From NCBI GenBank assembly GCA_035535015.1, contig DATLQU010000045.1, positions 1 through 64,000 on the forward strand: a stretch of 64,000 nt of DNA. The letters run 5' to 3'. Source of the DNA: Palsa-661 sp035535015. GTDB lineage: Bacteria; Actinomycetota; Acidimicrobiia; Acidimicrobiales; UBA8190. The notes beneath the pieces are model-generated. The model was not told where the DNA came from. It did not search any database and worked only from the letters and a program-made list of their open reading frames with translations. The position numbers and the translations under genes were made by a program. Positions 34,176 through 42,135 of the stretch are shown piece after piece (within the stretch, counting starts at the first letter, position 1; every line of letters starts with the position of its first letter).

Positions 34176-34745
34176 ATGCCCATGAACGTTCCCGATGTCA
34201 TTGACGAGAGGGCCGGATTGCTGGGGTTCTTAGCCCAGCAGCGCTCCGCCCTCTCGATCGCCGCCTACGGCCTGACCGAGGAGGGGGCCCGGAAGGTCAC
34301 CACGGGCAGCAGCCTGAGCGTGGGCGGCCTGGTGAAGCACGTGACCGCGGCCGAGCGGAACTGGATCGACAAGGTCCTCGGCTGCGACGAGTCCGACCCC
34401 ACCGACTACTCGGCCTACATGGCTGGGTTCCATATGGGGCCCGACGAGACCCTGGCCGATCTGCTCGGGCTCTACCGGGAGGTCGCCGAGCGGACCGAGG
34501 GGGCCATAGCCGGGGTGGCCGATCTGGGCCGGCCCGTGGCGCTGCCGACGGGTGTGCCCTGGTTCCCCGAGTCGGCGTCGGTCCGTTGGGTCCTTCTGCA
34601 CCTGATCGAGGAGACGGCCCGCCACGCCGGACATGCCGATGTCATCCGGGAGTCCCTGGACGGAGCGACGGCGGGCTCCCTGATGGCCGCGGCCGAGGGC
34701 TGGGCCCCCACCCCATGGGTGACGCCGTGGGCCCGGCCGTCGTGA
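34176..34745 (+). CDS. DinB-superfamily protein (DUF664)
   Basis: 189 residues from ATG 34176; GAGGAGAG lies seven bases upstream, and GTG 34170 is an alternative. Four-helix bundle of the DinB/DUF664 type with metal-ligand His in LVKHVTAAERNW and in HLIEETARHAGHADVIRE. Such proteins include thiol-dependent transferases. Its stop overlaps the next start by one base (TGATG). Confidence 0.9.
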   Translation: MPMNVPDVIDERAGLLGFLAQQRSALSIAAYGLTEEGARKVTTGSSLSVGGLVKHVTAAERNWIDKVLGCDESDPTDYSAYMAGFHMGPDETLADLLGLYREVAERTEGAIAGVADLGRPVALPTGVPWFPESASVRWVLLHLIEETARHAGHADVIRESLDGATAGSLMAAAEGWAPTPWVTPWARPS

Positions 34746-35335
34746 TGGACGAACCGCAGGTCTTCGAACTGGCCGACCGGACGCTCGAGGCCGTGGTGGC
34801 CCGGATCTCCGACGACCAGTGGGACATGACCGTGCCCGCCAACTTCGCCCGCCGCCCGAGCGACGTCCTACCGACCCTGCGCCAGGTCATCGGCTACCAC
34901 GCCTACGACGACGCCTGGGTGCCGGACATGCTGGCGGGCCGGACCATGGACGAGGCGGGCGCCGACACATTCGACGGCGACCTGCTGGGAGCCGATCCGC
35001 GGGCCGCCTTCGCCGCCATCGTCGAGAAGGCCTGCGCCGCCGCCCGGGAGGTCAGCGACCTGCAGGCCACTGTGCACTGCTCCTTCGGCGATTACACGGT
35101 CCGGGAGTACTTCTGGCAGATCAACCGCTTCCGGGGACTGCGGGCCCATGACATCGCCCGGGTCATCGGTGTCGAATCCGGGCTCTCCGATCCGCTGGTC
35201 CAGGGCCTCTGGGACGAGATCAGCCCCCACGCCGAGCAGTGGCGGGCCATCGGCGTCTTCCCGGCCGCCGTGGCCGTGGCGGCCGAGGCTCCTTTGCTCG
35301 ACCGGCTGCTCGGCCTGACGGGCAGGACGCCGTAG
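34745..35335 (+). CDS. DinB/mycothiol-maleylpyruvate-isomerase-like protein
   Basis: 196 residues from ATG 34745, coupled to the previous DinB gene. N-terminal helical region VFELADRTLEAVVARISDDQ with VIGYHAYDDAWVPDML and, later, RGLRAHDIARVIG resemble TIGR03086/MDMPI-type folds, which use a His triad for a metal. Two adjacent DinB-fold genes under a divergent WYL regulator look like a small stress or detoxification operon. Confidence 0.8.
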   Translation: MDEPQVFELADRTLEAVVARISDDQWDMTVPANFARRPSDVLPTLRQVIGYHAYDDAWVPDMLAGRTMDEAGADTFDGDLLGADPRAAFAAIVEKACAAAREVSDLQATVHCSFGDYTVREYFWQINRFRGLRAHDIARVIGVESGLSDPLVQGLWDEISPHAEQWRAIGVFPAAVAVAAEAPLLDRLLGLTGRTP

Positions 35336-35555
35336 GCGGCAGTCCGGTTACCTCCAGTTCCCGTTGCCATCGGGCGATGGAGGGGTGACGACCGCTGTCG
35401 TCACCGATGCGGGCTCGGACGAGCGCCGGGCTCAGGCGGGAATGACGCCGTGGGGCACGAGGGTGGTCGGGGCCAGGGTCCCGGACGGAACTGGAGCCTG
35501 CGACGGGAACGGTCCCGGGCCTTCACCATCATGCTGGTGCTGTCGCTGGCGGCGG

Positions 35556-35699
35556 CAACTCGACCTGCTTCGTGACCTGGGCTGTTTCACCGGGCAGAGA
35601 TACTTCCTGTCCCGGCCGGCCCCGGCCGCCGACATCGAGGCGCTGATGGCGGCGGGCGGATTGCTCGACGTCACGGAATCGACGTCACGGAGGCCGTGA
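35556..35699 (+). pseudogene. Remnant of an EAL-domain C-terminus
   Basis: The frame reads QLDLLRDLGCFTGQRYFLSR then PAPAADIEALMAAGG, the end of an EAL domain (compare LGCDLYQGYLLAEP in the intact protein at 7455). No start, no EAL motif and no upstream EAL sequence are recognisable, so this is debris of a lost c-di-GMP gene. The rest of 35336-35711 shows nothing else. Confidence 0.65.
35665..35692 (+). repeat. 14-bp tandem duplication upstream of cation transporter
   Basis: tcgacgtcacggaa followed at once by tcgacgtcacggag, ending 19 bases before the GTG at 35712. Confidence 0.8.
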
Positions 35700-35711
35700 T
35701 CTGATGGTGCC

Positions 35712-36299
35712 GTGCCCGGCCCATCGACATGGACCCCGCTGCTGCGCCGCGGGGTTCTCCTCGAAGCCGTCACCCTGGGCTGGAACGTCGCCGGCATCGT
35801 CGTGCTCACCATCACCGCCCTGGCGGCCCGCTCGGTGGCGCTGGCCGGATTCGGTCTCGATTCGCTGATCGAGATCGGGGCGAGCACCGTGGTGATCTGG
35901 GAGCTCTCGGGCACCGGCGTCCGCCGCCAAGCCCTGGCCCTGCGGATCATCGGCGGCGCCTTCGTCGTTCTCGCCCTCTACCTCGCCGTCCAGTCCACAC
36001 TCGTCCTCGTGGCCCGGTACCACCCGCACCACAGTCAGCTCGGCATCGCCTGGACAAGCGCCACCGCCGTGGTGATGTTCCTCCTTGCCGCCGGCAAGCG
36101 CACCACCGGCCGTCAACTCGGGAACCCGGTGCTCGAGACCGAAGGACGGGTGACCTTCGTCGACGGCCTGCTGGCCACGGCCGTGCTCGTCGGGTTGGTA
36201 CTCAACAGCTGGCGGGGATGGTGGTGGGCCGACCCGCTGGCCGGGTACGTGATCCTGGTCTACGGCGTCAAAGAGGGGTGGGCGGCGCTGCGTCGTTGA
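35712..36299 (+). CDS. CDF-like cation efflux membrane protein
   Basis: 195 residues, GTG start. Five to six membrane segments; GFGLDSLIEIGAS and EGRVTFVDGLLATAV resemble the paired transmembrane Asp-containing helices of cation diffusion facilitators, but the usual cytosolic C-terminal domain is absent and some His/Asp ligands differ. Short members of this group are annotated as cation transporters. The last 32 bases overlap the 3' end of cinA on the other strand. Confidence 0.78.
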   Translation: MPGPSTWTPLLRRGVLLEAVTLGWNVAGIVVLTITALAARSVALAGFGLDSLIEIGASTVVIWELSGTGVRRQALALRIIGGAFVVLALYLAVQSTLVLVARYHPHHSQLGIAWTSATAVVMFLLAAGKRTTGRQLGNPVLETEGRVTFVDGLLATAVLVGLVLNSWRGWWWADPLAGYVILVYGVKEGWAALRR

Positions 36300-37539
36300 C
36301 GAGGCGGCGGCGCAGGAGGTCCAGAGCGGAGATGTTGGCATACTGGCGGACGCGGTCGCGGTCTCCGGGCAGATGGGCCTCGAGCGACTCCGTGTCGACA
36401 CCGGGACGGGCCAGGCCCACGAAGACCGTCCCCGGCGGCTGGTCCTCCTGGGTATCGGGACCGGCCACGCCGGTGAGGGCCAGACCCACGTCGGCGCCGA
36501 GCACCCGGCGGGCCCCGTCGGCCATGGCCCGGGCCGCCTCGGCGGACACCACCGCACCGGAGGGCACGCCGAGCACGTCGAACTTGACGTCACTGGCGTA
36601 GGAGACGATCGAGCCGCGGAACCAGTCCGACGCACCGGGAACGGCCACGAGCCGCGAGGCCACGAGACCTCCGGTGAGCGATTCGGCCAGCCCCAGGGTG
36701 AGCCCCCTGTGCTTCAGCAGACCGGCCACCACCGACTCCATGGTGTCGTCGTCGACGCCGAAGGTGGCCTCCCCCACCACGGCTCTGACCTGTTGCTCCT
36801 CGGCCCGCAAGAGTGCCTCGGCGGCGGCGGTGTCGGCCGCCTTGGCCGTGATCCGGACCTTGATCCCCTCGATGCCACTGGCCAGGAAGGCGATGGTGGG
36901 GTTGCCGCCGGCGGCGTCGAGGGCGTCGATCCGGGGGGCGAGGAGCTCGGCCAGCCCCGACTCGCTCATCCCCCAGGTCCGGACCACCCGGCTGACGATC
37001 ACGGCCGTGTCTCCCTGTTCGGCCATCCGGCGGCGCAGGTCGGGAAGGACGGCGCGGCTGAACATCTCGTACATCTCGTACGGCACACCGGGCAGGGCGT
37101 AGATCACCTTGTGGCCGACGGGGCAGATCAGTCCCGGAGCGGTGCCCAGCATCTGGACGATCGGGGTGGCCCGCTCGGGGACGTCGGCCTGACGGCCGTT
37201 GCTCTCGGGCATGGTCCGGCCGCGCGTCGAGAACATCTCCCCGATCCGCGCCACGATGGCCGGGTCCCGGACGAGAGCCACGTTCATGACCTCGGCGATG
37301 GCGTCGCGGGTGATGTCGTCGTGGGTGGGGCCGAGGCCGCCACAGACGACCACGCCGTCACTGCGGGCGAGGGCCGTCCGAAGGGCCAGGACGATCCGCT
37401 CCAGGTTGTCCCCCACGGCTTGATGGAAATGGGAGTCGACACCGCCGAGGGCCAGCTGTTCGCCCAACCAGGCCGAGTTGGTGTCGGCGATCTGGCCGAG
37501 AAGCAGCTCCGTGCCGACGGCCACGACCTCGATCCGCAT
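36268..37539 (-). CDS. cinA: CinA: MoCF-domain and nicotinamide-nucleotide amidase
   Basis: 423 residues from ATG 37539, overlapping the pgsA stop by one base. The N-terminal MoCF/MogA-like domain (MRIEVVAVGTELLLGQIADTN ... VVCGGLGPTHDDITRD, LPGVPYEMYEMF) hydrolyses ADP-ribose in studied homologues. The C-terminal PncC domain (LTLGLAESLTGGLVASRLVA ... GVAGPDTQ) deamidates NMN to NaMN. Classically linked to recA; here about 4.4 kb of other genes separate it from thpR-recA. Confidence 0.95.
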   Translation of the reverse strand: MRIEVVAVGTELLLGQIADTNSAWLGEQLALGGVDSHFHQAVGDNLERIVLALRTALARSDGVVVCGGLGPTHDDITRDAIAEVMNVALVRDPAIVARIGEMFSTRGRTMPESNGRQADVPERATPIVQMLGTAPGLICPVGHKVIYALPGVPYEMYEMFSRAVLPDLRRRMAEQGDTAVIVSRVVRTWGMSESGLAELLAPRIDALDAAGGNPTIAFLASGIEGIKVRITAKAADTAAAEALLRAEEQQVRAVVGEATFGVDDDTMESVVAGLLKHRGLTLGLAESLTGGLVASRLVAVPGASDWFRGSIVSYASDVKFDVLGVPSGAVVSAEAARAMADGARRVLGADVGLALTGVAGPDTQEDQPPGTVFVGLARPGVDTESLEAHLPGDRDRVRQYANISALDLLRRRLVNDAAPPTPL

Positions 37540-38204
37540 CAGGCGGCCTCCCGGAGGCCGGCGGCCCTCCGGCCGTCGACGAGGTACTGCATACCGGTGC
37601 CGAGAGTCATGGCCACGGCCACCCAGATGGCCATGCTGAGGACGTATCCGTGCCGGGTCACAGGCGGGGTGAGGGCGAGCAGGATGGCGATCCCCTGGAC
37701 GAGGGTCTTGATCTTGGCCGAATTCCGAGCCGGGATGGAGATGCCCCGACGGCCGGCCAGGGACCGGTAGACGCTCATACCCACCTCGCGCGCCGCGATC
37801 AGGCCGACAGGGACCCAGGAGAACTCGGCCTTGGCGGCCAGCACGAAGAGCAGGCTGAGCACGACGGCCTTGTCGGCCAGCGGATCGAGGAACGCCCCCG
37901 ACCGGGTGGTGCCCTGACGGCGGGCCAACCATCCGTCCACCCCGTCGGTGGCGCCGATGGTGAAGGCCACGGCGAACGGCCACCAACCGGCGCCGTGCAT
38001 GGCCACCATGACCACCACCACCGGGGTGGCCAGCAACCGGGCCACGGTGATCACGTTGGCCGGCGTCATCAGCGCCGAAGGTCCGAAGGTGTACTGCCGT
38101 ACCCGGTCACCGAGCGGTGCCACCGGAGCTGCCGGTGGTTGGGTTGTCTGAGGCTGTTTCTCACCGGGCACGTCGAACACCGGCGCCGCGCCCGGACCGC
38201 TCAC
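37539..38204 (-). CDS. pgsA: CDP-diacylglycerol-glycerol-3-phosphate phosphatidyltransferase
   Basis: 221 residues from GTG 38204, overlapping the rimO stop by four bases (GTGA). CDP-alcohol phosphotransferase with motif DGVDGWLARRQGTTRSGAFLDPLADK (DG..AR...G..D...D) between transmembrane helices. Makes phosphatidylglycerol phosphate for membrane lipids; some actinobacterial paralogues make other lipids. A 40-residue Pro/Gln-rich N-terminus precedes the first helix. Operon rimO-pgsA-cinA. Confidence 0.94.
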   Translation of the reverse strand: MSGPGAAPVFDVPGEKQPQTTQPPAAPVAPLGDRVRQYTFGPSALMTPANVITVARLLATPVVVVMVAMHGAGWWPFAVAFTIGATDGVDGWLARRQGTTRSGAFLDPLADKAVVLSLLFVLAAKAEFSWVPVGLIAAREVGMSVYRSLAGRRGISIPARNSAKIKTLVQGIAILLALTPPVTRHGYVLSMAIWVAVAMTLGTGMQYLVDGRRAAGLREAA

Positions 38205-39526
38205 CGGTCGACGGCCACGGCGGCCCCGACAACGATGTCGGCCCCGACCGGCACATCGGCCCCGACCGGCACATCGGCCCAGAGATCGGGACCCGCCGCG
38301 TCGGTGGCGACCAAGTCGAGCAGCCGGCCGGGCTCGAGGTCCGTCGGCACATGGATGATGCCGTCGATCTCGGGCGCCTCGCGATGCGAACGACCCACGC
38401 CGGCAGAGTCGACGAGGACGTGCATGGTCTTCCCCACCAGGGTGGCCCGACGAACGGCGGTGATCCGGTCCTGCAGCTCCGAGCACTCGCGCAACCGCTC
38501 GAGGGCCAGCGCGGCGGGCACGGGGTCGGGGAGCCCGGCGGCGTAGGTCCCGGGTTCCTCGGAGAAGGTGAAGAAGCCGGCCCAGTCGAGCTGCGCCTCC
38601 TCCAGAAAGCCGAGCAAGGCGTCGTGGTCCTCCTCGGTCTCCCCGGGGTAGCCCAGGATGAACGAGGAACGCAGCCCGGCGTCGGGGGCGGCCGCCCGGA
38701 TCTTGGCGATCCGGTCCAGGAACTTCTCACCGTCACCCCAACGCCGCATCCGCTCGACCAAGGGCCGAGAGACATGCTGAAGCGAAAGGTCGAAGTAGGG
38801 CACACCGGTGTCCACGATGGTCTCGACCAACTCGTTGTCGAGCGCCGACGGATACAGATAGAGGAGCCTCACCCGCTCGACCCGGTCGGCCACAGCCCGG
38901 ATCAGCTCGACGATGGGCCGGGGGGTTCCTTTCGGCCGCGCCACCCGTTCGGGTGCGGTGCGGTCGAGCCCGTACGACGCCAGGTCCTGGGCGACGAGCA
39001 CGATCTCGCGCACGGCGTCGCCCAGGGCGTCGACCTCGTCGAGAAGGACGTCGGTGGGCCGCGACCGCTGCTTGCCCCGGAACGAGGGGATGGCGCAGAA
39101 GCCGCAGCGCCGGTCACAGCCCTCGGCCACCTTTATATAGGCCCACGGTGCGGTCGCCGCCGGCCGGGGCAGGTTGAGCAGGTCGAAGGAGTTGCGCCGC
39201 CGCAGGGTGACGGGCACCCCGAAGCCGGCCACCAGGTCCACCTCGGGCAGGGAGTCGGACAACTCGGAGCCGTAGCGCTCGGCCAGGCATCCGGTCACCA
39301 CCAGCCGGGAGCCGGCCCGGCGGCTGTCGGCCAATTCCAAGATGGTATCGATGGACTCCTGCCGGGCCGCCTCGATGAAGGCGCAGGTGTTCACGACGAC
39401 CAGGTCGGCGTTCTCCGGTCCGTCGGCCTCTTCGTAGCCGTCGGCCAACAGGGTGCCGACGAGTTTGTCGGAGTCGACCTGGTTCTTCGGACAGCCCAGG
39501 GTCTCCAACCAGTAGCTTTCGGGCAC
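38201..39526 (-). CDS. rimO: Ribosomal protein S12 methylthiotransferase RimO
   Basis: 441 residues, ATG start. Radical-SAM methylthiotransferase that modifies an Asp of ribosomal protein S12. The N-terminal UPF0004 domain carries Cys in LGCPKNQVDSD, NTCAFI and TGCLAERYG; the radical-SAM cluster is CDRRCGFCAIP; the C-terminal part is a TRAM domain. The last ~25 residues hold two to three copies of VPVGAD, encoded by an 18-bp tandem repeat. Confidence 0.95.
   Translation of the reverse strand: MPESYWLETLGCPKNQVDSDKLVGTLLADGYEEADGPENADLVVVNTCAFIEAARQESIDTILELADSRRAGSRLVVTGCLAERYGSELSDSLPEVDLVAGFGVPVTLRRRNSFDLLNLPRPAATAPWAYIKVAEGCDRRCGFCAIPSFRGKQRSRPTDVLLDEVDALGDAVREIVLVAQDLASYGLDRTAPERVARPKGTPRPIVELIRAVADRVERVRLLYLYPSALDNELVETIVDTGVPYFDLSLQHVSRPLVERMRRWGDGEKFLDRIAKIRAAAPDAGLRSSFILGYPGETEEDHDALLGFLEEAQLDWAGFFTFSEEPGTYAAGLPDPVPAALALERLRECSELQDRITAVRRATLVGKTMHVLVDSAGVGRSHREAPEIDGIIHVPTDLEPGRLLDLVATDAAGPDLWADVPVGADVPVGADIVVGAAVAVDR
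38217..38280 (-). repeat. 18-bp tandem repeat at rimO 3' end, upstream of pgsA
   Basis: Unit acatcggccccgaccggc at 38235-38252 and 38253-38270, with partial or degenerate copies at 38217-38234 and 38271-38280. It encodes the VPVGAD repeats of RimO and lies 13-76 bases upstream of the pgsA start. Confidence 0.85.
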
Positions 39527-39601
39527 CGGACCAATCTACCGGGGCCCCAACGACCACCCCCCGACAGGCGCCGACGGCGCCCCGCGGAGGCTCAAACTTG
39601 G

Positions 39602-39690
39602 CGGAGAGGGAGGGATTTGAACCCTCGGACCCAGTTTCCCAGGTCAACTCATTAGCAGTGAGTCCGATTCGGCCGCTCTCGCACCTCTCC
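39602..39690 (-). tRNA. tRNA-Ser (anticodon GCU)
   Basis: Acceptor arms GGAGAGG (5', 39690-39684) and CCTCTCC (39609-39603) pair, with discriminator G at 39602. The anticodon loop CTGCTAA reads GCU, for AGC/AGU codons. A long variable arm (GACCTGGGAAACTGGGTC region) is typical of tRNA-Ser, and the T loop is GGTTCAAATCC. No encoded CCA. The integrase gene begins three bases from its 5' end. Confidence 0.95.
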
Positions 39691-39692
39691 AG

Positions 39693-40925
39693 GTGACTGA
39701 TGCCTATATCGTGCCTATATTTTCCGTTGTGGCCAACTCGAATTACAAGCGCGATACAGATCGGCGTCGACCAAAGGGTACTGGATCGGTCCAGGAATTG
39801 GCGCCGGGTAAGTACCGGCTCCGGGTCTTCGTCGGTACCGACCCGGTGACCGGCTCGCCCCGTCAGATCACGCGGGTGGTCCGGGCAAAGACCCAGCGTC
39901 AGGCCCAGAAGCTCCTCGACATGCTGCGAGAGGAGGTCGCCGTCGTCGATCCCACCGGGAGCACGGCCACCGTCCGCACCGTCGTCGAGGAGTGGCTGGC
40001 GCACTCCGAGGTGCGGGGCCGGGCACCGAAGACCCTCCACGAGGCGCGTCGGTCGGCCGAGACCGTCATCTTCCCGGCCCTGGGGGAGGTCCCTCTGCGG
40101 GATCTGAGCGCCCGCCACCTCGACGAGCTCTACCGCCGGCTGGCGACCGGCGAGGGACGGGCCCGTCCGCTCAAGGCGACCAGCATCCGGCGCCACCATG
40201 CCGTCCTGTCGGCCGCCCTGGGCCAGGCGGTACGCTGGGGCTGGCTGGACCACAACCCAGCCGCCCGGGCACAGCCCCCGGAGTTGGGCCAGGCGAACCT
40301 CCGGGTGCCGACACCGGACGAGGTTCGGGCCCTCGTAGCTGGTGCCCAGGCGGACAACGAGCGATGGGGAACGCTGGTGGCGTTAGCGGTGCTGACCGGC
40401 GCCCGGCGAGGCGAGCTGTGCGCCCTGCGCTGGCCCGACGTCGAGGGAACGACGATCTGGTTCCGCCGTTCCCTCTACCGGGCGGGGGATGCTCGTGGTG
40501 AGAAAACCACGAAGGGTGGGCGTGAGCGTCGTGTGACCATTGCAGGCCCGGGTGTCGAGCTCCTGGGTCAGTGGAGAGCCCGCTGCGAGGACCGAGCGGC
40601 CGAAGCCGGTGTCGAGCTGGTGGCCGACGCCTTCGTCGTCTCGCCCTTTCCCGACGGAAGCCGGCCGGTCAATCCCGACAGCTTCTCCGCTGCCATCCAC
40701 AGGCTGTGCCGGGAGCTCGAGATGTCCCACGTCCATCTCCACTCCCTCCGCCACTTCGCCGCCACCGAGATGCTGGCGGCGGGCATCGACGCCCGCAACG
40801 CCGCCGACGTGCTGGGCCACGCCAATCCCTCCCTGACCCTCAGCGTCTACGCCCACGCCAGCGCCGACCGCCAACAGCGGGCCGCCGAGGTCCTTGGTCG
40901 CGTGCTCCTTGCCGGTTCGCCGTGA
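39693..40925 (+). CDS. Tyrosine recombinase (phage/ICE-type integrase)
   Basis: 410 residues at most; GTG 39693 is the first start and GTG 39711 or a later GTG is possible. An N-terminal arm-binding AP2-like part (GTGSVQELAPGKYRLRVFVG), a SAM-like core-binding domain (TVRTVVEEWLAHSEVRG), then the catalytic domain with Arg in TGARRGELCALRW, HLHSLRHFAAT (HxxR) and LGHANPSLTLSVYAH (His and nucleophile Tyr). Integrates an element at an att site, presumably in the adjoining tRNA-Ser. Followed by a small hairpin ggctaatagcc (40952-40962). Confidence 0.95.
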   Translation: MTDAYIVPIFSVVANSNYKRDTDRRRPKGTGSVQELAPGKYRLRVFVGTDPVTGSPRQITRVVRAKTQRQAQKLLDMLREEVAVVDPTGSTATVRTVVEEWLAHSEVRGRAPKTLHEARRSAETVIFPALGEVPLRDLSARHLDELYRRLATGEGRARPLKATSIRRHHAVLSAALGQAVRWGWLDHNPAARAQPPELGQANLRVPTPDEVRALVAGAQADNERWGTLVALAVLTGARRGELCALRWPDVEGTTIWFRRSLYRAGDARGEKTTKGGRERRVTIAGPGVELLGQWRARCEDRAAEAGVELVADAFVVSPFPDGSRPVNPDSFSAAIHRLCRELEMSHVHLHSLRHFAATEMLAAGIDARNAADVLGHANPSLTLSVYAHASADRQQRAAEVLGRVLLAGSP

Positions 40926-40976
40926 GCGCCCGGCAGGTCCCACGGTGTTTGGGCTAATAGCCAGATTGGGATTTTC

Positions 40977-41011
40977 ACAAACTAACTGAAATTACAAACT
41001 AAATGTAGTAT
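40977..41011 (+). promoter_or_regulatory. AT-rich promoter/operator with direct repeats before toxin-antitoxin genes
   Basis: acaaactaa occurs at 40977-40985 and 40994-41002 (17-base spacing), followed by TAGTAT at 41006-41011, a possible -10 box only about 12 bases before the GTG at 41023. The transcript may be leaderless. The repeats suit autoregulation by the antitoxin. Confidence 0.45.
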
Positions 41012-41022
41012 CGTCGCAGTTC

Positions 41023-42135
41023 GTGACGTCGACAAACGAGGCTATTCCACCAAACAATCTGGTCGATGAGGCAATCGGGTTCCTGTCGACCGTGCTGCCT
41101 GCCGACTGGAAGGTCGAACGGCAGAACCGGACATCACAGCAGACCGGACGCGCCGTCGACGGGTTCCTCAACATCATCGCTCCGGGAGGTGTGGCGGGGT
41201 CGTTCTACGCCCAGTCCGGCACCTCCATGAACCCCCGGGACGTCCAGCAACTTGTGAACGGTCCGACCCTGGCTCTCCAGACACAGGGGACCATCCTGCT
41301 GGCCATCGCCCCCTGGCTCTCGGAGGCGAGCCAGAAGCTCCTGACCGAGGCGGGCTGGAGCTACGTCGATCTCACCGGCAACGTCCGCATCAGCGTCAGC
41401 AACCCACCCCTGTTCGTTCATCTCCAGGGCGCGAAACGCGATCCTGCACCCAGGGCACGAGGCACCCTCCGTCTCGGGGGTGCCCGCACGGGACGGCTGC
41501 TCCGGTTCCTGTGTGATGTCCGCCCTCCCTACGGTGTCCGTGAAGTGGCAGCGGCGACCGGCCTCAACCAGGGTTGGGTGTCGGAGATCCTCAAGACGCT
41601 CTACAACCAGGGACTCGTCGACAAGTCAGGGCCGCGAGGTGCGATCAACGCTGCCGATCCACCGGGGATCATTCGGCGGTGGGCCGAGACCTACGACCTC
41701 TTTCGTGCGAACGACAGCCAGTCCTTCATCGCTCCCGACGGTGCGCGTCGCTGCTTGGAGGAGCTCGTGGAGATGGGCGACGCTGCTCCACGTTGGGAAC
41801 TGACGGGCTCGTTCGCGGCGGTTACCTATTCCCCTGTGGCCGCGCCGAGGCTTCTGGCGATCTACACCGAAGATCGGCCGGATCTGGCCCGCCGGCTCAG
41901 GCTCCTTCCGGCCGATACGGGAGCCGACGTCGTGCTCCTGTCGCCCTTCGACGCTGTCGTGAGAGACCGCTCCACCGTCCGAAATGGGATATCCACCGTG
42001 GCCCCCTCACAGCTCGCCGTCGACTGCCTGACCGGGAACGGTCGTATGCCGGCCGAGGGTGACGCGATCCTGGCTTGGATGACAGAGCACGAGACGGAGT
42101 GGCGCATTCCCTCCATAAAGGACTATCTCCAGTGA
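41023..42135 (+). CDS. AbiEi-like antitoxin/transcriptional regulator
   Basis: 370 residues, GTG start. The N-terminal part (LLTEAGWSYVDLTGNVRISV) has the GN-type strand pattern of AbiEi-associated nuclease-like folds; a winged helix follows (VREVAAATGLNQGWVSEILKTLYNQGL), then a C-terminal domain with SQLAVDCLTGNGR. It overlaps the next gene by four bases. By analogy to type IV systems it would repress the operon and counter the nucleotidyltransferase. The assignment rests on pattern and gene order. Confidence 0.7.
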   Translation: MTSTNEAIPPNNLVDEAIGFLSTVLPADWKVERQNRTSQQTGRAVDGFLNIIAPGGVAGSFYAQSGTSMNPRDVQQLVNGPTLALQTQGTILLAIAPWLSEASQKLLTEAGWSYVDLTGNVRISVSNPPLFVHLQGAKRDPAPRARGTLRLGGARTGRLLRFLCDVRPPYGVREVAAATGLNQGWVSEILKTLYNQGLVDKSGPRGAINAADPPGIIRRWAETYDLFRANDSQSFIAPDGARRCLEELVEMGDAAPRWELTGSFAAVTYSPVAAPRLLAIYTEDRPDLARRLRLLPADTGADVVLLSPFDAVVRDRSTVRNGISTVAPSQLAVDCLTGNGRMPAEGDAILAWMTEHETEWRIPSIKDYLQ

